Shown: positions 24,841 to 37,304, counted from the first letter of the stretch. The stretch is 64,000 nt of DNA from Prochilodus magdalenae (GCA_024036415.1 JAMWET010000477.1:739501-803500); one strand, 5' to 3'. Numbers and translations are program-made. Notes: generated from the letters alone by a model not told the origin.

Positions 24841-25256
24841 GAAGCAGCATGAATGCTCATTGATTATTTCAGAATTTAATTACTGAAATTGACAAAGCTT
24901 GAGCCCATAAAGTGCCCCTAAACATAAACATAGAACTATCAGACAGAAATAAATTAAATAAATAATGATACTAAAAATGCTAGTTATGCACTAAGTGGCT
25001 CAGAGAAAAAAAACCCTAAAAGAGCGCATGTATGCAATGCAGCCAGGGCTTTCCACAGTCATTACAGCACCGAAACTTGATCTGGTGAGAAGAACTGCAT
25101 CGGCACACACACAAACCCTCAACTTAAAGTGTTTCTATCGAGCGTTCCAAAAGCAGACCCTGCATTTATAAGAGAGAAAGAGAGAGAGAGAGAAAGACTT
25201 AGAGAGAAAGAGAGAGAGACATCAGCCTTTCTGATTAGCTGCCGCACTTTGGCTAT

Positions 25257-25416
25257 GCTAGCAATTAACCCCTTAAATACTGGGCTAATTATTTGATTAC
25301 TATCCTTTTTTTTTTAACTATTACTGTTCTTCTATAAAGCTGATATGTAAATTATGTAGTTATGAGAAATGTGGACCCTCATATAGACCCTTTTATATAA
25401 GGGGTTAAAAGCTAGC
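25257..25416. mobile_element. short palindromic element with GCTAGC...TTAACCCCTT ends
   Basis: Left GCTAGCAATTAACCCCTTA and right AAGGGGTTAAAAGCTAGC are inverted repeats of about 20 bases around an AT-rich core of about 120 bp. GA-rich runs flank it at 25170-25220. Confidence 0.6.
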
Positions 25417-26627
25417 TGTATTAGCTGTGAAATCTATGCTAAAGTACTGAAATTAAAGCAGAATGGCCAAAAAGGGCCTAAAAGGAGCCTGCCGGCAGTG
25501 TAATACAGCTTAGTCCTTTAACCAGAGAGCTGGTAAATGAAGCAGAGAGAGTGAGAAAAAGAAAGAAGAGAGAAGCCAAAGGCGCCAGGGTTTCTCTGGC
25601 CTTTCGGCTGGCCTGCTGATTGCATGCTGCTGCTAGAGAGTAATCGGCCACCCCCGCACTTTTCCCCCCTGCTGCCCTGTGCTTTTGAGAAATGACCAGC
25701 CATTTTCTCCCTCTGAGAGACAAAACCACCGGGGCTTCCCATGCCCACGCGAGTGGCCCAGCCATTACTGTCCCCCACCGTCCCCAGAGCAGGGCTTTTA
25801 CTGCAAAAAAAGCCTCAGTGAGGCATTAATATTTCATCGGGCCACTAGCTGGAGACACTCTGATACAGCAGCATCAGTACCAAGAAAAAAGGACAATGGG
25901 CTGGACACTCCACTGACCACTGTTTTCACTCATATGACGCGATGCTTTGAAGGTGGTCTGATGGCTGTTGTAGTTTTCGAACACAAGATTTCAGAGCCCA
26001 CTTTGAGGGGATGCATCGTTTCATTGCTTAATTGAAGAATAAGCATTAAGCTTTGAAACACATTTGAAAAAATGATTGACAGAATTTTGGACAGAGCACA
26101 GAGAGAACGTCTTTCTACAGTTATCTGAAGATCATTTGGCAATGCATAACTTTAGTGGTTAAGATGTAAGCAATGTTTATCAGAGTGGTTTGCTGCAGAA
26201 TGGTTCATTGCAGTGATTACTAAAGTACAGTGGTGTAGACAGCAATGTCTACAGATATGCATTTTATTTATTGTCAGAGTGACGAGTGAACCAGTACACC
26301 TCCGTAAGTTCTGAGTTTTTATATGTAATGTTAATAATGGTAAAACAGTGAGAACATTTGGAGACATGAGTATTCTTTGGGAACTATGTTTCAGGTTTCG
26401 GCTAGTGCATTCATAACTGTTTTGTGTGATACCTGTGATGTAGCTTTTAGAGGCTCTTAAGTTTATCATCGTCCACTGCAGTGAATAATTCTGTATTATA
26501 TTGAATTTGGTTCCTCTAAAAAAGACATTTCACCTTAAACCACTCTGAATGACTTTGTTTACAGCTTAATAATTCACCTATTTAGACATTCACCTAAATC
26601 AAGATGAAACCTGAACTAAAGACGGTC

Positions 26628-26812
26628 ACACTCATAAAAATAAAGGTGTTCTGTTGGAGCTAGAACCATTGATGTGTGAGTATCAAAAAACTTTTTGTTT
26701 TAAGAATCTTTGCATAATTCAATAGTTCTATACCAGTTAATGTTATCTTCTTAGAACTGTACACCAGAGCCAAGAACCATGGAGGAACCTTCATATTTAA
26801 GGAAGCCGTCAG
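26628..26812. mobile_element. MITE copy (ACACTCATAAAAATAAAGG type)
   Basis: Left ACACTCATAAAAATAAAGG, right GGAACCTTCATATTTAAGG, with internal AGAACC/GGTTCT words. Same family as 22795, 33737, 55535 and 61168. Confidence 0.5.
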
Positions 26813-27559
26813 TTTTGCTTTATTGGATTCATTTTATACTTTTTTTAAATCTGAAGACGGATGGAGGTGTTTGTGTTGATTCTGCAGAGTGGAGAGAACT
26901 TTGATAATGTAGTCAAATGTGATTTGTCTTGTACTTAAAAAAAATGCCATCATACAGTCAAACTACAGCCGGACATCATCCCTATGTAAAATATAAAGGT
27001 ATTTGAATGTGGTCTGTAAAATGAAGAGGAAAAAAGAAACTAATGACCATAAGTCAGTACAAAATATTTACTTTTTTGTTTTTTGTCCAACCATAAAGAA
27101 TAAATAAGCTTGAAATCTTTTGTGAATACCTTTTTTCCCCCCTGTTGAGTTCAGCAGTGGTGTTTGGTGTGCTTGTCTTGTTTGTTTAGTGCTTATTGGC
27201 CCTCGTTCCCACCTAGCCGCTCTGCGTCCTCACTACAGCTCGAGAGTGGCACCGCAAAAGTGCATTTACATCAGGGGTAGCTTGCATCGCTTCGATTTTC
27301 CAATGGTGACATTGGTAGCTTCATGAATAGTGTATGGGCCCTGAACAGGATTTTTCCATTAGGCAAGACTGGAGGAAGGAAAAATAAAAAAGGTCCTTTT
27401 TTTTAAATTGATTTTGCTTTTCCGTGTATCTTCTGTATCATAACTGTCTATGGTTTTTGCATAAAATGCATAAGGGTTTTGGGATGTAAATGGAATTTTA
27501 TTCATATTTTGTCCAAATACCTCTTGTAATTTGTATCAGAATTCTTGTACAATTTTTAT

Positions 27560-27565
27560 ATTAAA
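27560..27565 (+). terminator. bnc2: candidate distal poly(A) signal ATTAAA
   Basis: ATTAAA with TGTA motifs upstream (27531, 27546) and a G/T-rich element about 25-35 bases downstream, the normal arrangement for cleavage near 27580-27590. Prediction only; alternative AATAAA hexamers lie upstream. Confidence 0.5.
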
Positions 27566-28684
27566 GATTTATCAGTCACTGGCACACTGAGCTTGTGTTT
27601 TCTCCCCCTCTAAGATGCACACTGATTTTAAAGTGGGTTTCCTTCTTCTTGTATAAGTTCCTGAAAGTTGTTTACTGTAGCCCAGATTCAGGGCCGATTC
27701 CAGACAACCTGTCACTCAGTCAGATCCTTCCACACATTCATTTCTACACATTTGCCGGAGTCTTTTTATTAGCGCCTGATAAAAATCACCAGGGAAATGG
27801 CTATCTTGACCAATTAGAGGATGATTAGATTAATGAAGTCATTTAAGGATGTACTGGAAAGAGCCCTATCCATCTATGGCCTAACGGGGTCAATACAGGT
27901 TCAATATGACTAACAGTTCATACCTGTTGTATTACACATGAGGGAACTTTAGCAGGGTTTGGAAAGTCAGTTTACTTTTAACTATGGTCATTTTTCTATG
28001 GTAATAAATGAAGATGTCACGTGAAGAGTCAATCTATCAAACTGATGACTAAAAATACAAAGATTCTTAGTCATTAATAACTGATAAATAGAAAAGGGGG
28101 TATGACAAGTTCAGTACTGTATAAACATGTAAAATAGGAATGAAACTAAATGGAAATGTATTGCAATCCTTTAGTCTTTTCTTTAATTTACGGTTAAAAT
28201 ACAAAACCACTATCAATGAAAACTGCAACAGTGTGTGAAGCGGCTAGGGAGAGGTGGGGCTTATTTTATGGACTCACCCATGCTCACCTGACTGGGCTTC
28301 TTTTCTGGAGAACTGGTTTAATTTTTAGGGTTGTGATGGGAGAGAACTCTATTGGAGAACTGTTATATACATGAGCTAAAGATCTGTATAGTATATGACT
28401 AGAGCTGTGGGATTGACACTCAAAATTAAAATCTATATTTTTATAAGTAATTAGAGGATCCACTGTACATGTGAAATAAATATATGTGTATATATGAAGC
28501 ACTGTGGTTGAAACTAATCTCTATTTTTGTTGTTTTTCAGTAATTGATATCAGCCTCTTGTCTTTTACATTGTGCATAAAAATTCCCATGATAAATGAAC
28601 CACACTGGTAAATAAAATAGAGTCTGGTTACTTTGATTTACAATACGCACAAGTATGTTTTTTTCTCTGTAAAGGTTAAGATTG

Positions 28685-28796
28685 GTGACCTGTCAAGTGT
28701 GATTTTTGCCATCTGCCTAGTGATTTGGGATAGTTTCCAGCACCCCTCCATGACCCAGGAGGATAAGTGGTTTAGATGATGGATGAATGGATATAT
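28685..28796 (+). mobile_element. degenerate LINE/SINE 3' tail
   Basis: Contains, in order, GGTGACCTGTC, GGGATAGTTTCCAGCACCCC, ATGACCC, GGATAAGTGGTTTAGA and ATGGATGAATGGAT. This is the order seen in a very common fish retroposon 3' end. A reverse-strand copy is at 44870-45062. Confidence 0.6.
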
Positions 28797-29892
28797 GTTG
28801 TAAATGTAAAGTTTCACATATATAGGATTTATTGGAGTTGATAAAATGTAAAAGTTGATGAGAAAGTAATTCGGAGGGGACTCAAGTTTCTTTATTAGTT
28901 AAAATTCAAAATTACTTTTTAAAACCATCCAAACCCACAGGTGAACCTACACGTGTCGTCTAAGTTTTATTTTATATTGTTGATAATGATGGTAAAATAG
29001 TGGTAAATCTCCAAAATGTTGGGGGTTTTTTTGGGTCACTGTTTGCCTTAAAATATCCTGCATGTATCTTTCTGCTATGAATGCATTTACAAAAAATGTT
29101 TTATACCAAACTGTTTTGTATTAGTAGATTAATATTTCAGGCATCAGGCCATGTATTCCTAACTATTTTATCTAATAATTAAGATTCATTATTTATAGTG
29201 AAAAGATATTAAAATAAAACCAGTAGCCAACAGTAAGAAACAAACTAATAAATAAATAAAATAAAAAATAAAAGAGGCACTGCATGCCTGAATAACTGCC
29301 AGAATAATTCAGGCTATGCTGTTTCCCTCTGCTAGCATAGTGCAGCTCCTGCTAGCCGCTAGCGTGCGGGACTCATATTACAAATTGATATGGGTGCATC
29401 AGGATGTCATGTTTGCGTTGGTAACAAACAGGAACATAATGCCTAGTGTAAGGGAGCGGAGAGGGCTGTATTGACCTTGGGTCCGGCCACGATCGCTCTT
29501 TGTCACACACCGGCTGCTCATCCAGCCGCTGTCGATAGACAGGGCCCCTGTGGCAGAATAATAGAGCGAGGGGTATTGATTATCCGGGGGTAGTTAAAGA
29601 TATTTCCCCACCACTCGACCCGCAGCCAGCGCATGACAGCCGCTCACTGGGGACCGCGACCTGCAACATAACTTACCGTGTTCACCAGGAGGCAGCCATC
29701 GATCCGCCCTGACAAACATGCCAACCCTGAGCATGACCTTTCCACCGTTCCACCGGAGCAGTGTATGTGTGTCCATGTGTGTGTTTTTCTTGCCACTGTC
29801 TTCCACAGAAACGCTCATTAGGGGTCCAGACCTGGACTCCCACATTAAAGCTGGGGGCACAGTGGGACAGTGTCTACTGTACAAAAAGGTAT

Positions 29893-29924
29893 TAGAATAG
29901 AATAGAATAGAATAGAATAGAATA
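29893..29924. repeat. (AATAG)n microsatellite
   Basis: About six tandem AATAG units. Confidence 0.9.
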
Positions 29925-30018
29925 GGTCTACAGATGATGCAGAGGTACAATAATATTTGGTACGTAATCCTAACATACATGAAATACATTCACTCCAAGA
30001 CCAGGATCTATCTATGTA

Positions 30019-31809
30019 CAGTGGGGAAAATAAGTATTTAGTCAGTCACCAATTGTGCAAGTTGTCCCACTTAAAAAGATGAGAGAGGCCTGTAATTGAC
30101 ATCATAGGTAGACCTCAACTATGAGAGACAAAATGTGGAAAAAAATTGAGAAAGTCATTTTGTCTGATTTTTAAAGAATTTATTTGCAAATAATGGTGGA
30201 AAATAAGTATTTGGTCAATAACAAACAAGCAAGATTTCTGGCTGTCACAGACCTGTAACTTCTTTTTTAAGAGGCTCCTCTTTCCCCCACTCATTACCTG
30301 TATTAATGGCACCTGTTTGAAGTCGTTAACAGTATAAAAGACACCTGCCTACAACCTCAAACACTCACACTCCAAACTCCACTATGGTGAAGACGAAAGA
30401 GCTGTCGGAGGACACCAGAAACCGATATTAGGTGACCTGCACACCAGGCTGGGAAGAAACTGAATCTGCAATCAGGCAGAGCAGCTTGATGTGAAAGAAA
30501 TCTACTGTGGGAGCAATAATCAGAAAATGGAAACCTACAAGACCCCCACTACTAATCTCCCTCGATCTGGGGTCGTGGGCTCTCACGCAAGATCTCAGCC
30601 CGTGGGGTCAAAATGATCACAAGAACGGGTAAGGAAAAAATCCCAGAACCCACAAGGGGGGATCTAAGTGAATGGACCTGCAAGGAAGCTGGGGACCAAA
30701 CGGTTACAAAGGTGGCTAACCATCAGCAACAACACTTACTACGACGCCAGGGACTCAGCATCTTGCAGTCCCAGACCGTGTCCCCCCGTGCGTTAAGCCA
30801 GTCCCTATCCACGGTACGGTCTGAAGTTCACTGCTAGAGATAGCATTTTGGATGTTCCAGAAGAGTGATTGGGAGAATGTCTTCTTTTGCAAATGAAAAC
30901 CAAAGTAGAAACTTTTATTTGGTACAAAACACACACTCGTGGTGTTTGGAGGAAAGTGAATGCGGAGTTGCAATCCAGAGAACACCATACAACTTGTGAA
31001 GCATGGGGGTGGCAAACATCATGCTTTGGGGCTGTTTTCTCTGCAAAGGGACCAGGAACGGGAACTGGTCCGTGGTACATGAAAGAAAAAATGGGGGCCG
31101 ATGTATTGGTTGAGATTTTTGGGTGCAAAACCTCCTTCCATCAGCAAGGGCAATGCAAGAGGAAACGTGGGCTAAGGGTCTTTCAGCATGACCAATGATA
31201 CCCCAAGCTATCGACGTGGCCATGCAACAAAGGAGGTGGGCCCCCCCCTTCCGTAAGAAACTATTTCAAAGTCCCCTGGATTGGGCCTAGCCAGTCTCGC
31301 CGATCTCAACCCCCATCGAAAACCTTTGGAGGGAGTTGAAAGTCGTGTGTTGGACCCCGCGGGCGACCATCCGAAAAAAACAGGGGATCAACTGCTCAGG
31401 GGGGAGGGGGTGTGAGAAAGTCGGCCTGGACGGACTGGGCCAACATACGAGCAAAACGACTGGTGTGACCAAATCTTGTGAAAGACTTACAGAAAACGTT
31501 TGACCTCTGGCATTGGCCCACAAAGGATATACAAGCAAAGTATTGAGATGGAACTTTTTTGTTTTTGTTATTGACCAAGTACCTTATTTTCCAGAACCAT
31601 GTATTTTGCAAATAAATTCTGTTAAAAAAAACAAAAACTCATCAGACAACATGACTTTCCCGGTCAGATTTTTTTTTCGCACATTATTGTCTCTCTCATA
31701 GAGTTTAGGTCTACCTATGATGTCATTTACAGGCCTCTCAATCATCTTATTTAAGTGGGACAAATTTGCACAATTGGTGCCTGACTAAATACTTATTTTC
31801 TCCCCACTG
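30019..31809 (+). mobile_element. Tc1/mariner-like transposon, full-length but degenerate
   Basis: Bounded by TA on both sides (30017-30018 and 31810-31811), the Tc1/mariner target duplication. The ends are CAGTGGGGAAAATAAGTATT and its near-perfect complement AATACTTATTTTCTCCCCACTG. The inverted repeats extend about 200 bp inward, and a second AATAAGTATTTGGTCAATAAC motif at about 30204 mirrors GTTATTGACCAAGTACCTTA at 31567; this is the IR/DR layout. The size, 1791 bp, is normal for an autonomous copy. The transposase inside is inactivated. Confidence 0.93.
30384..31560 (+). pseudogene. degraded Tc1-like transposase
   Basis: The start context ATGGTGAAGACGAAAGAGCTG is followed by a stop after about 14 codons, and the reading frame is lost repeatedly. 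Recognisable pieces are a region like the HGGG(S)xxxWG block near 31000-31035 and, near 31303-31345, DLNPxxENLWRELK, the region of the third DDE/D catalytic residue. Intact Tc1 transposases are about 340 residues. Not functional as read. Confidence 0.85.
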
Positions 31810-31830
31810 TATCTATAGTCGCGTCCTCCG

Positions 31831-31889
31831 ATCTCTCTCTCTCTCTCTCGCTATATATATATATTATATAGTATATATATATATTATTG

Positions 31890-31959
<70 letters not shown>
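31831..31959. repeat. compound (CT)n-(TA)n-(AG)n microsatellite
   Basis: A CT run (31831-31849), a TA-rich segment (31852-31896) and about 31 AG units (31897-31959), starting about 20 bp after the Tc1 copy. Confidence 0.95.
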
Positions 31960-31963
<4 letters not shown>

Positions 31964-32813
31964 GCCAGGTAGATAGAGCCAGGTAGACAGAGGCAGGTAA
32001 GCTGTCATACTGGTTTAGCATTAGGAGCTGGACTGATGACCTACTGTTTAGTTAAACCCACCATCATTACTAAAAAATTGACAAAGGAGATCAATTCACT
32101 TCATGTTTTGACCCCCCCACTATTCAGCCATACAGAACAGAGACAAGGCCAATCTGGCACTCCAGGTGTACTGGAATACATGGCAATACATGGTGAAGCT
32201 GAAGTCTAACAAGGCTTCAGTCATCTATTGGAAAAGGAAAGGAAGGTTCTATACTGAAAAAAGAGAAAATGCCTCCTAAAATAAAATGTCCTCTTTTAAT
32301 CTGTCCAGAAATCTTAAAATGTCCTTGTTTTTCATTGGGTTTTAACCATTAGGGTGTAGCTCTTTTACAACGGTCTGCACTGCAGTATAGCTAGCTAACA
32401 AGAATGAGGTAGCAGGAGAAATGAAGTACCAGAGTGACTGCTGTGACTGCGGCAATCAATAGCAGTGGCAAATCCAGAGGTGGCGAGAGTAGACAGGGAC
32501 CATATTAAAGTGTGCACTGCAGTATATGTGATAAAAGTCTAAATATATATGTGACCACTGCAAAGTGTAATAGCTATGGTAGCAGCCCACACTTTCTGCT
32601 GGATTTGCACTAGATGATTAAAACTGCTTTGGGACAATAAACTAGAAAATACTACATAAATGAAAGTGAGCGGTTTGGTAAAGAGGACATGCTTTACCAG
32701 CCACTGTTTCCCACAGTACCACTTATTAGAGTGCTCCACTCAAAACATATAAAACTACATATGTATAAAACTGAACTGAACTCAATGGAACTAAAGTGAA
32801 TCGATTTTTTTGT

Positions 32814-32844
<31 letters not shown>

Positions 32845-33179
32845 CACGGTGGATGGGTCGTCTAACGAGTGGCTGTCGTCTGCAATTCAGCAGAGCTTCT
32901 GTAATTACGCCCATGTCAGTCTGCTGCACAGGGGAATGGGGAAGGGCAAATTTAGTTTCTGTTACTGACCGGCTCAGGGGACAGCAGCATTCAGCACATC
33001 ACAAACACATAGATAAACTACGCTTCAGTTTAAACTATTCATATGCATTTTAGACAGGGTCATAGCAGATATCTACCTACTAAAAAAAGAACATTGAACT
33101 TAATCTACAGATGGATAAAGATTAATGTCAGCTGAGGAGCGGGGATGAGTATCAGGACTTCTGAGAAATAAGGATGACA

Positions 33180-33500
33180 AAAAATGGAAAGAGAAAGAGG
33201 TAGAGAAGGGGAATAAATAAGAAAGAAAAGATGAGAAAGATGGAAAATGACATGGAGACAATAAGACTAGAAAGAGGAAAAAGGTAGAAGGAATAGGAAA
33301 ACGTGAGAAAATGAAAAAGATAGGAAAAGAAGGAAACAGGAGGGAGAGAAGGAACGGGAGAAAAGAATATGGTGACAGAGATTGTGAAAGCAGTAGAAGA
33401 AGTGAGAGAAAAAGAAGAAAGAATGAAGGAGCAGGAGAGGGTAAGAGGAAGTATGAGGGAGGGGGAGAGAGAGAAAAAGAAAGAGAGGGAGGTTGGTTGA
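33180..33500. repeat. purine-rich (GA) tract
   Basis: About 320 bases almost entirely A/G on the + strand, irregular in period. Confidence 0.85.
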
Positions 33501-33622
33501 CAGTAGGTGCGTGTTCAGCAGGATTGTCATAATTAGCGGCCTTTCTCCAAAGAGTTCCACTAAGAAGCTCTTCATCAGGAGTGACAGACCCAGGAGGAGC
33601 CATCTGCCACTTCAGCACTGAA

Positions 33623-33624
<2 letters not shown>

Positions 33625-33656
<32 letters not shown>
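33625..33656. repeat. (AC)n microsatellite
   Basis: About 16 AC units. Confidence 0.95.
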
Positions 33657-33659
<3 letters not shown>

Positions 33660-33736
33660 CACTGGGTCTACTGTAGGAGGGAGAAGGACATTGCTATGGG
33701 ACAGTCAGCGCAATAGAACTACACAGTGACTTAGAC

Positions 33737-33970
33737 ACACTTGAAAAAGATGGTTCTTTAAGGGTTCTTTAGTTAAGAAAATGGTTCTATCTTTGATGGT
33801 TCTATGAAGGATCAAATTAGACATAGTAATAATAACCTTTTTGGTGCTAAATAGAATTCTTCCAAAAATGTTCCACAGAAATCCATCTGTAACACATTCT
33901 CCATCAACCTGAAGAACCCATTTATAATACAAAGAACTATTGTAACATGCAATGGCTTTTTTAGGAGTGT
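33737..33970. mobile_element. MITE (ACACTTGAAAAAG ... CTTTTTTAGGAGTGT)
   Basis: About 234 bp with imperfect inverted ends and many GGTTCTT/AAGAACC words. Non-coding, non-autonomous; the best preserved copy of this family in the window. Confidence 0.6.
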
Positions 33971-34849
33971 AGAAGGTGAATTTTTATTGTTTGAGTTTTG
34001 GTTTCTCTTAGTGATTGATCTTTCTGGTCTTAGGAAGTTTTTCTTTGTTGGCTGCAGTTACATATGTCAAAACCTAATTTGGAATATATATTATAATTTA
34101 TTTAAACCTAGTTTGGAATATATATATATATATATTCCCTCTTCTATATATACTTCACATTCACTATACATTCACACAAATTTACCTTCACCCCTCTGCT
34201 CTGAATTGGCTCAGCTGCACTACAGTGAAAATCCTCTGAATGCTAATTGATTTTAATTGCTGACCGTAATTGGTGGGAAAATGACCCAAATGAGGAGAGG
34301 CAGAAAAACGTTAGTGTGCCACTATCACTGCCGTCATCCAGCCAAGCAGCTTCATCAGCATGAGCCCTTTAACAAACATCACTGCAGTAAACATAAGCCC
34401 TTTAAAAAACAAACAAAAATATAACCAATGAATACTTTATGTCCTCACCTATATGGCTACATGCACTTCGCTAAGTGGTGGTCTATAGTTCAAAATAAAT
34501 GTTCTTTGGCATGCAATAATAGTAAAACCATTTTGAGGATTTTATAGAGACATATTTAAGAAGTTTTGGATCATTAACAATCGCAAAGAGTCATCCAAGT
34601 GGCTCTCTTAAGGTTCTAGTTGTCTTTAATACAGAACTCTTGCAGAACCCATTGTTAGGGGTATGCTGTTGCTCAGTTGACTGATTGTTTTTGATTGTTT
34701 CAATGCTCTGAATATTTTATGTAGGTTGTAAGCAAAACTCATATCTCTATTCATCATTAACTGGTCTAAATATAAAAAATGATACAGCAACAATATGAAT
34801 TTATTAAGGCAAACTTTCACTGTGGTGGACAAGTTAAATGACATTTATT

Positions 34850-35891
34850 TGGACAGCTCTGTATACCTGTATATATTTGAACAGCCCTGTTAGACACCTT
34901 TCTTCTGGTTTCAAGAGAATTAAAAGAAGTGTGTCCCTCTTTACTGCAGTACCAGCCTTTACTCTTCAGGAAAGGTTTTATACTACACTCATCATCAAAA
35001 GAATAGTTGCAAAAGGTTGAAGGAACCCAGAAGGAATAAACCCACAGGAAAGAAACTTGGTGTGTACCTTTGATATTGTGAGACATACAAATGATTCAAG
35101 TTTTATGCTTGGCCACACGTAACACAGACAAGGACAGGTTTTATCGTTGTACCTGACTGCACCAACAGCAATGTCAACATTGCCAAAGACTGCAATGGTG
35201 TCATGCCAGACTGTCAAGGCAGTAGGTAATTTCCAGTGACAAGTCATGGTTTTGTTTTGGTGGAGACATGAATCACATGTCCAGAAGGCCTGCTGTCACT
35301 TCACCTCTACCCTTACCACAAAACCTGCAGGAACTGTGTGAGAATATTCAAGCTGCATGAGATGGATTATCACAGAACACCCTTAGGAATCTTTCAAACT
35401 CCATACTGAAACATATGCATGTTGCATTAGTAAATATGGCCCCATGCCTTAGGGAGATCATTAATTGTTCCTGGCAACCTTTATCCTCTTTCCGAATAAC
35501 ACTTCCTACTGGGTGCAACTATTCTTTTGATTATGAGTGTAGACTATGGAACATTGCTGTGAGGATCTAATTGGCTGGTTGCCACAACATTAACAAAGCT
35601 ATGTACAAATGTTGGATGACTTGTTCTGGATCACAATGGTTACTCTCACAAATATCTCATCCCATCTCACTCCATCTCTACAGAAACACAGTTCCAGTGC
35701 TCCAGAAGACAGTGCTGTGGGGCGTTATACCCCTCTAACTGATGCTTTACATTGTGCATGGTGCCTGCATGTTTGGCTGCTCCAGAGTGTCCCATTCTGC
35801 TATGTGGATTGTGCAAGCTGTGTGTGCGCAAATGAACGCCTGTGTCAGCAGAGGGTCCTTAAAGTAGCTGAATTCACTCAATTAGTGATAT
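34850..35891. mobile_element. older non-autonomous repeat, interrupted by a nested insertion
   Basis: The left part (CAGCCTTTACTCTTCAGGAA) continues after the insertion as ACTATGGAACATTGCTGTGAGG and ends with CTGAATTCACTCAATTAG. I recognise this order of words as a widespread fish DNA-transposon derivative. The left limit is approximate. Confidence 0.55.
34986..35539. mobile_element. nested inverted-repeat element with TA target site
   Basis: The ends CACTCATCATCAAAAGAATA and its complement at 35512-35539 match at all but one position over 27 bases. TA flanks both sides (34984-34985, 35540-35541). 554 bp, no intact transposase. The TA duplication fits the Tc1/mariner superfamily. Confidence 0.8.
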
Positions 35892-37198
35892 AGTGTTCTT
35901 TCTTCATCTAACTTAATCTGAACTAAAAAATATCCAAGTGTGAAGGGAGGTATAATAAATCTTAGACCAGTCTTGAAGTCTGGATGAGGGGACTAAGCAG
36001 ACCCTCCTGATTTGGTATAAAAACCCATTTCTGGTAATGCGAGCTGTGCCCAAGACGCTACTTGTCAACGTATTAGACTTTTTACTGGGCCGTATCGATT
36101 CTGTTCTACACTAGCGAAAGCCTGCAATGCTGGCTAATGCTATTGACGAGCCATCAGTCTAGGGCGAGAAGTGTGGAGGCATGCGGTTCTTTTTCTTTCT
36201 CCCAAACGGAGGGTCGAGAAAAGGGAAGGGAAGAGCGAACGAGGAGAGGAAAAAACATCGATGGACAGTGATGAAGAGCAGAGAGGATGGCCAAGATGCA
36301 AGCACAGCAGACACACTCAACACCCTGTCCATGGTTTGGGAACACTAAATTAGAAAAAAGACAAAAGGGATGAGGGAGGAGAAACTGTAAACAGCCGTAT
36401 TGATCCCACTCCGGCCAATCAAACGCCACAGGGCACCGAGGCCGGGCTGCTTTCGCAGGTGGTCATCTATTAGGAGCAAACTTTCAGAAGTGTGTGTGTA
36501 TGCTACTGTGAAGCATGGTCACTATTTAATTCTGTAATTATCATAATATGTAGTTATCATAGTATTTCTACAACATTCTTCTCTTTATATCATCTCATCT
36601 GTGCAACACGTTTATTTTTTACTCTTTCCTCCTAAATATATATCCTGGAGCTTCTAAATATGTCATATCTACCTCATTAAGGGGAAATATCAAATGTGGC
36701 ATGTGCAAATGTTTGGTCACATGATGCATTTTATGTTTTGTTCCCCAGTTTGTTTGATTTACAAAACAAACTTAAGTTGTTTACTATACATACCAGAAAA
36801 CAACCAGTCGATTCCTTGTACAGGATGTGTTCAAATATTATAAAATTACAAAATCAACAAAACATGGAATATAACAAAGGGTACTTAAACGTTTGCATGA
36901 GACTAACTACAGTTTTGTCAAACTTTTCCTTGTAACACCTTTTGAAACTTCCAGCTGTCCTTTAAGCTCTGTGAATATTTAATAATGAATGGACAAATAG
37001 AAATGGTCTGAAATGACCTAAAATAAAATGACATTAGCATAAATGAAGAATGTTTTTTCCTTTTTGTAAAAGTTATCATTTGGAGGATTCTGTTACATCT
37101 ATCTATCAGCATACACTTACACATACCCAGGCAAAAGCATCTCTAGAAATAAATATTTATTTGTTAACTACAAACCAATACAGTATGAAAGAAAGAGG
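35892..37198. other. intergenic, no gene seen; candidate regulatory block at 36000-36190
   Basis: 36000-36190 is repeat-poor and GC-balanced, with words such as GCTGGCTAATGCTATTGACG and GGGCCGTATCGATT, and could be a conserved non-coding element. The rest is AT-rich and holds the MITE at 36691-36903. Confidence 0.5.
36691..36903. mobile_element. short MITE-like inverted-repeat segment
   Basis: CATGTGCAAATGTTTGG at the left mirrors TTAAACGTTTGCATGAG at the right, with an AT-rich centre. Family not assigned. Confidence 0.4.
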
Positions 37199-37239
37199 TC
37201 ATGGTGAGTTAAACAGAGAGGCAGAGGACAGACACAGTG

Positions 37240-37252
37240 AAAGAGAGAGGGG

Positions 37253-37304
<52 letters not shown>

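Larger units (their letters stand above)
21127..27585 (+). other. bnc2: probable long bnc2 3' UTR
   Basis: No ORF of interest follows the stop codon. The sequence is AT-rich with T-runs and a CTTT repeat (21652-21679). A canonical Pumilio-type site TGTAAATA lies at 21587-21594. Possible early poly(A) signals AATAAA occur at 23256-23261, near 24424 and 24477, near 24950 and near 27101. The best distal signal is ATTAAA at 27560-27565, followed by a GT-rich stretch (GAGCTTGTGTTTT). The human BNC2 3' UTR is also many kilobases long. Transposon remnants lie inside (22.8, 24.57, 25.26 and 26.63 kb), so the true end could be more proximal. Confidence 0.5.
27586..30016. other. intergenic, no gene seen
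   Basis: AT-rich sequence with only short chance ORFs. It contains a LINE/SINE-type tail at 28685-28796, a repeat-poor candidate element around 29290-29720 (GC-richer, with CTAGCCGCTAGCG and CGATAGACAGGGCC words) and a pentanucleotide repeat at 29893-29924. Confidence 0.7.
31960..33736. other. intergenic, no gene seen
   Basis: Anonymous sequence with a TG run at 32817-32843, a long GA-rich purine stretch at 33180-33500 and an AC run at 33625-33656. The long minus-strand ORF over the purine stretch is low complexity. Confidence 0.75.

Noticed and set aside
33100..33654. 184-codon minus-strand ORF rich in Ser, Leu, Pro and Phe
   Set aside because: It is the reverse reading of a purine-rich tract, low complexity throughout.
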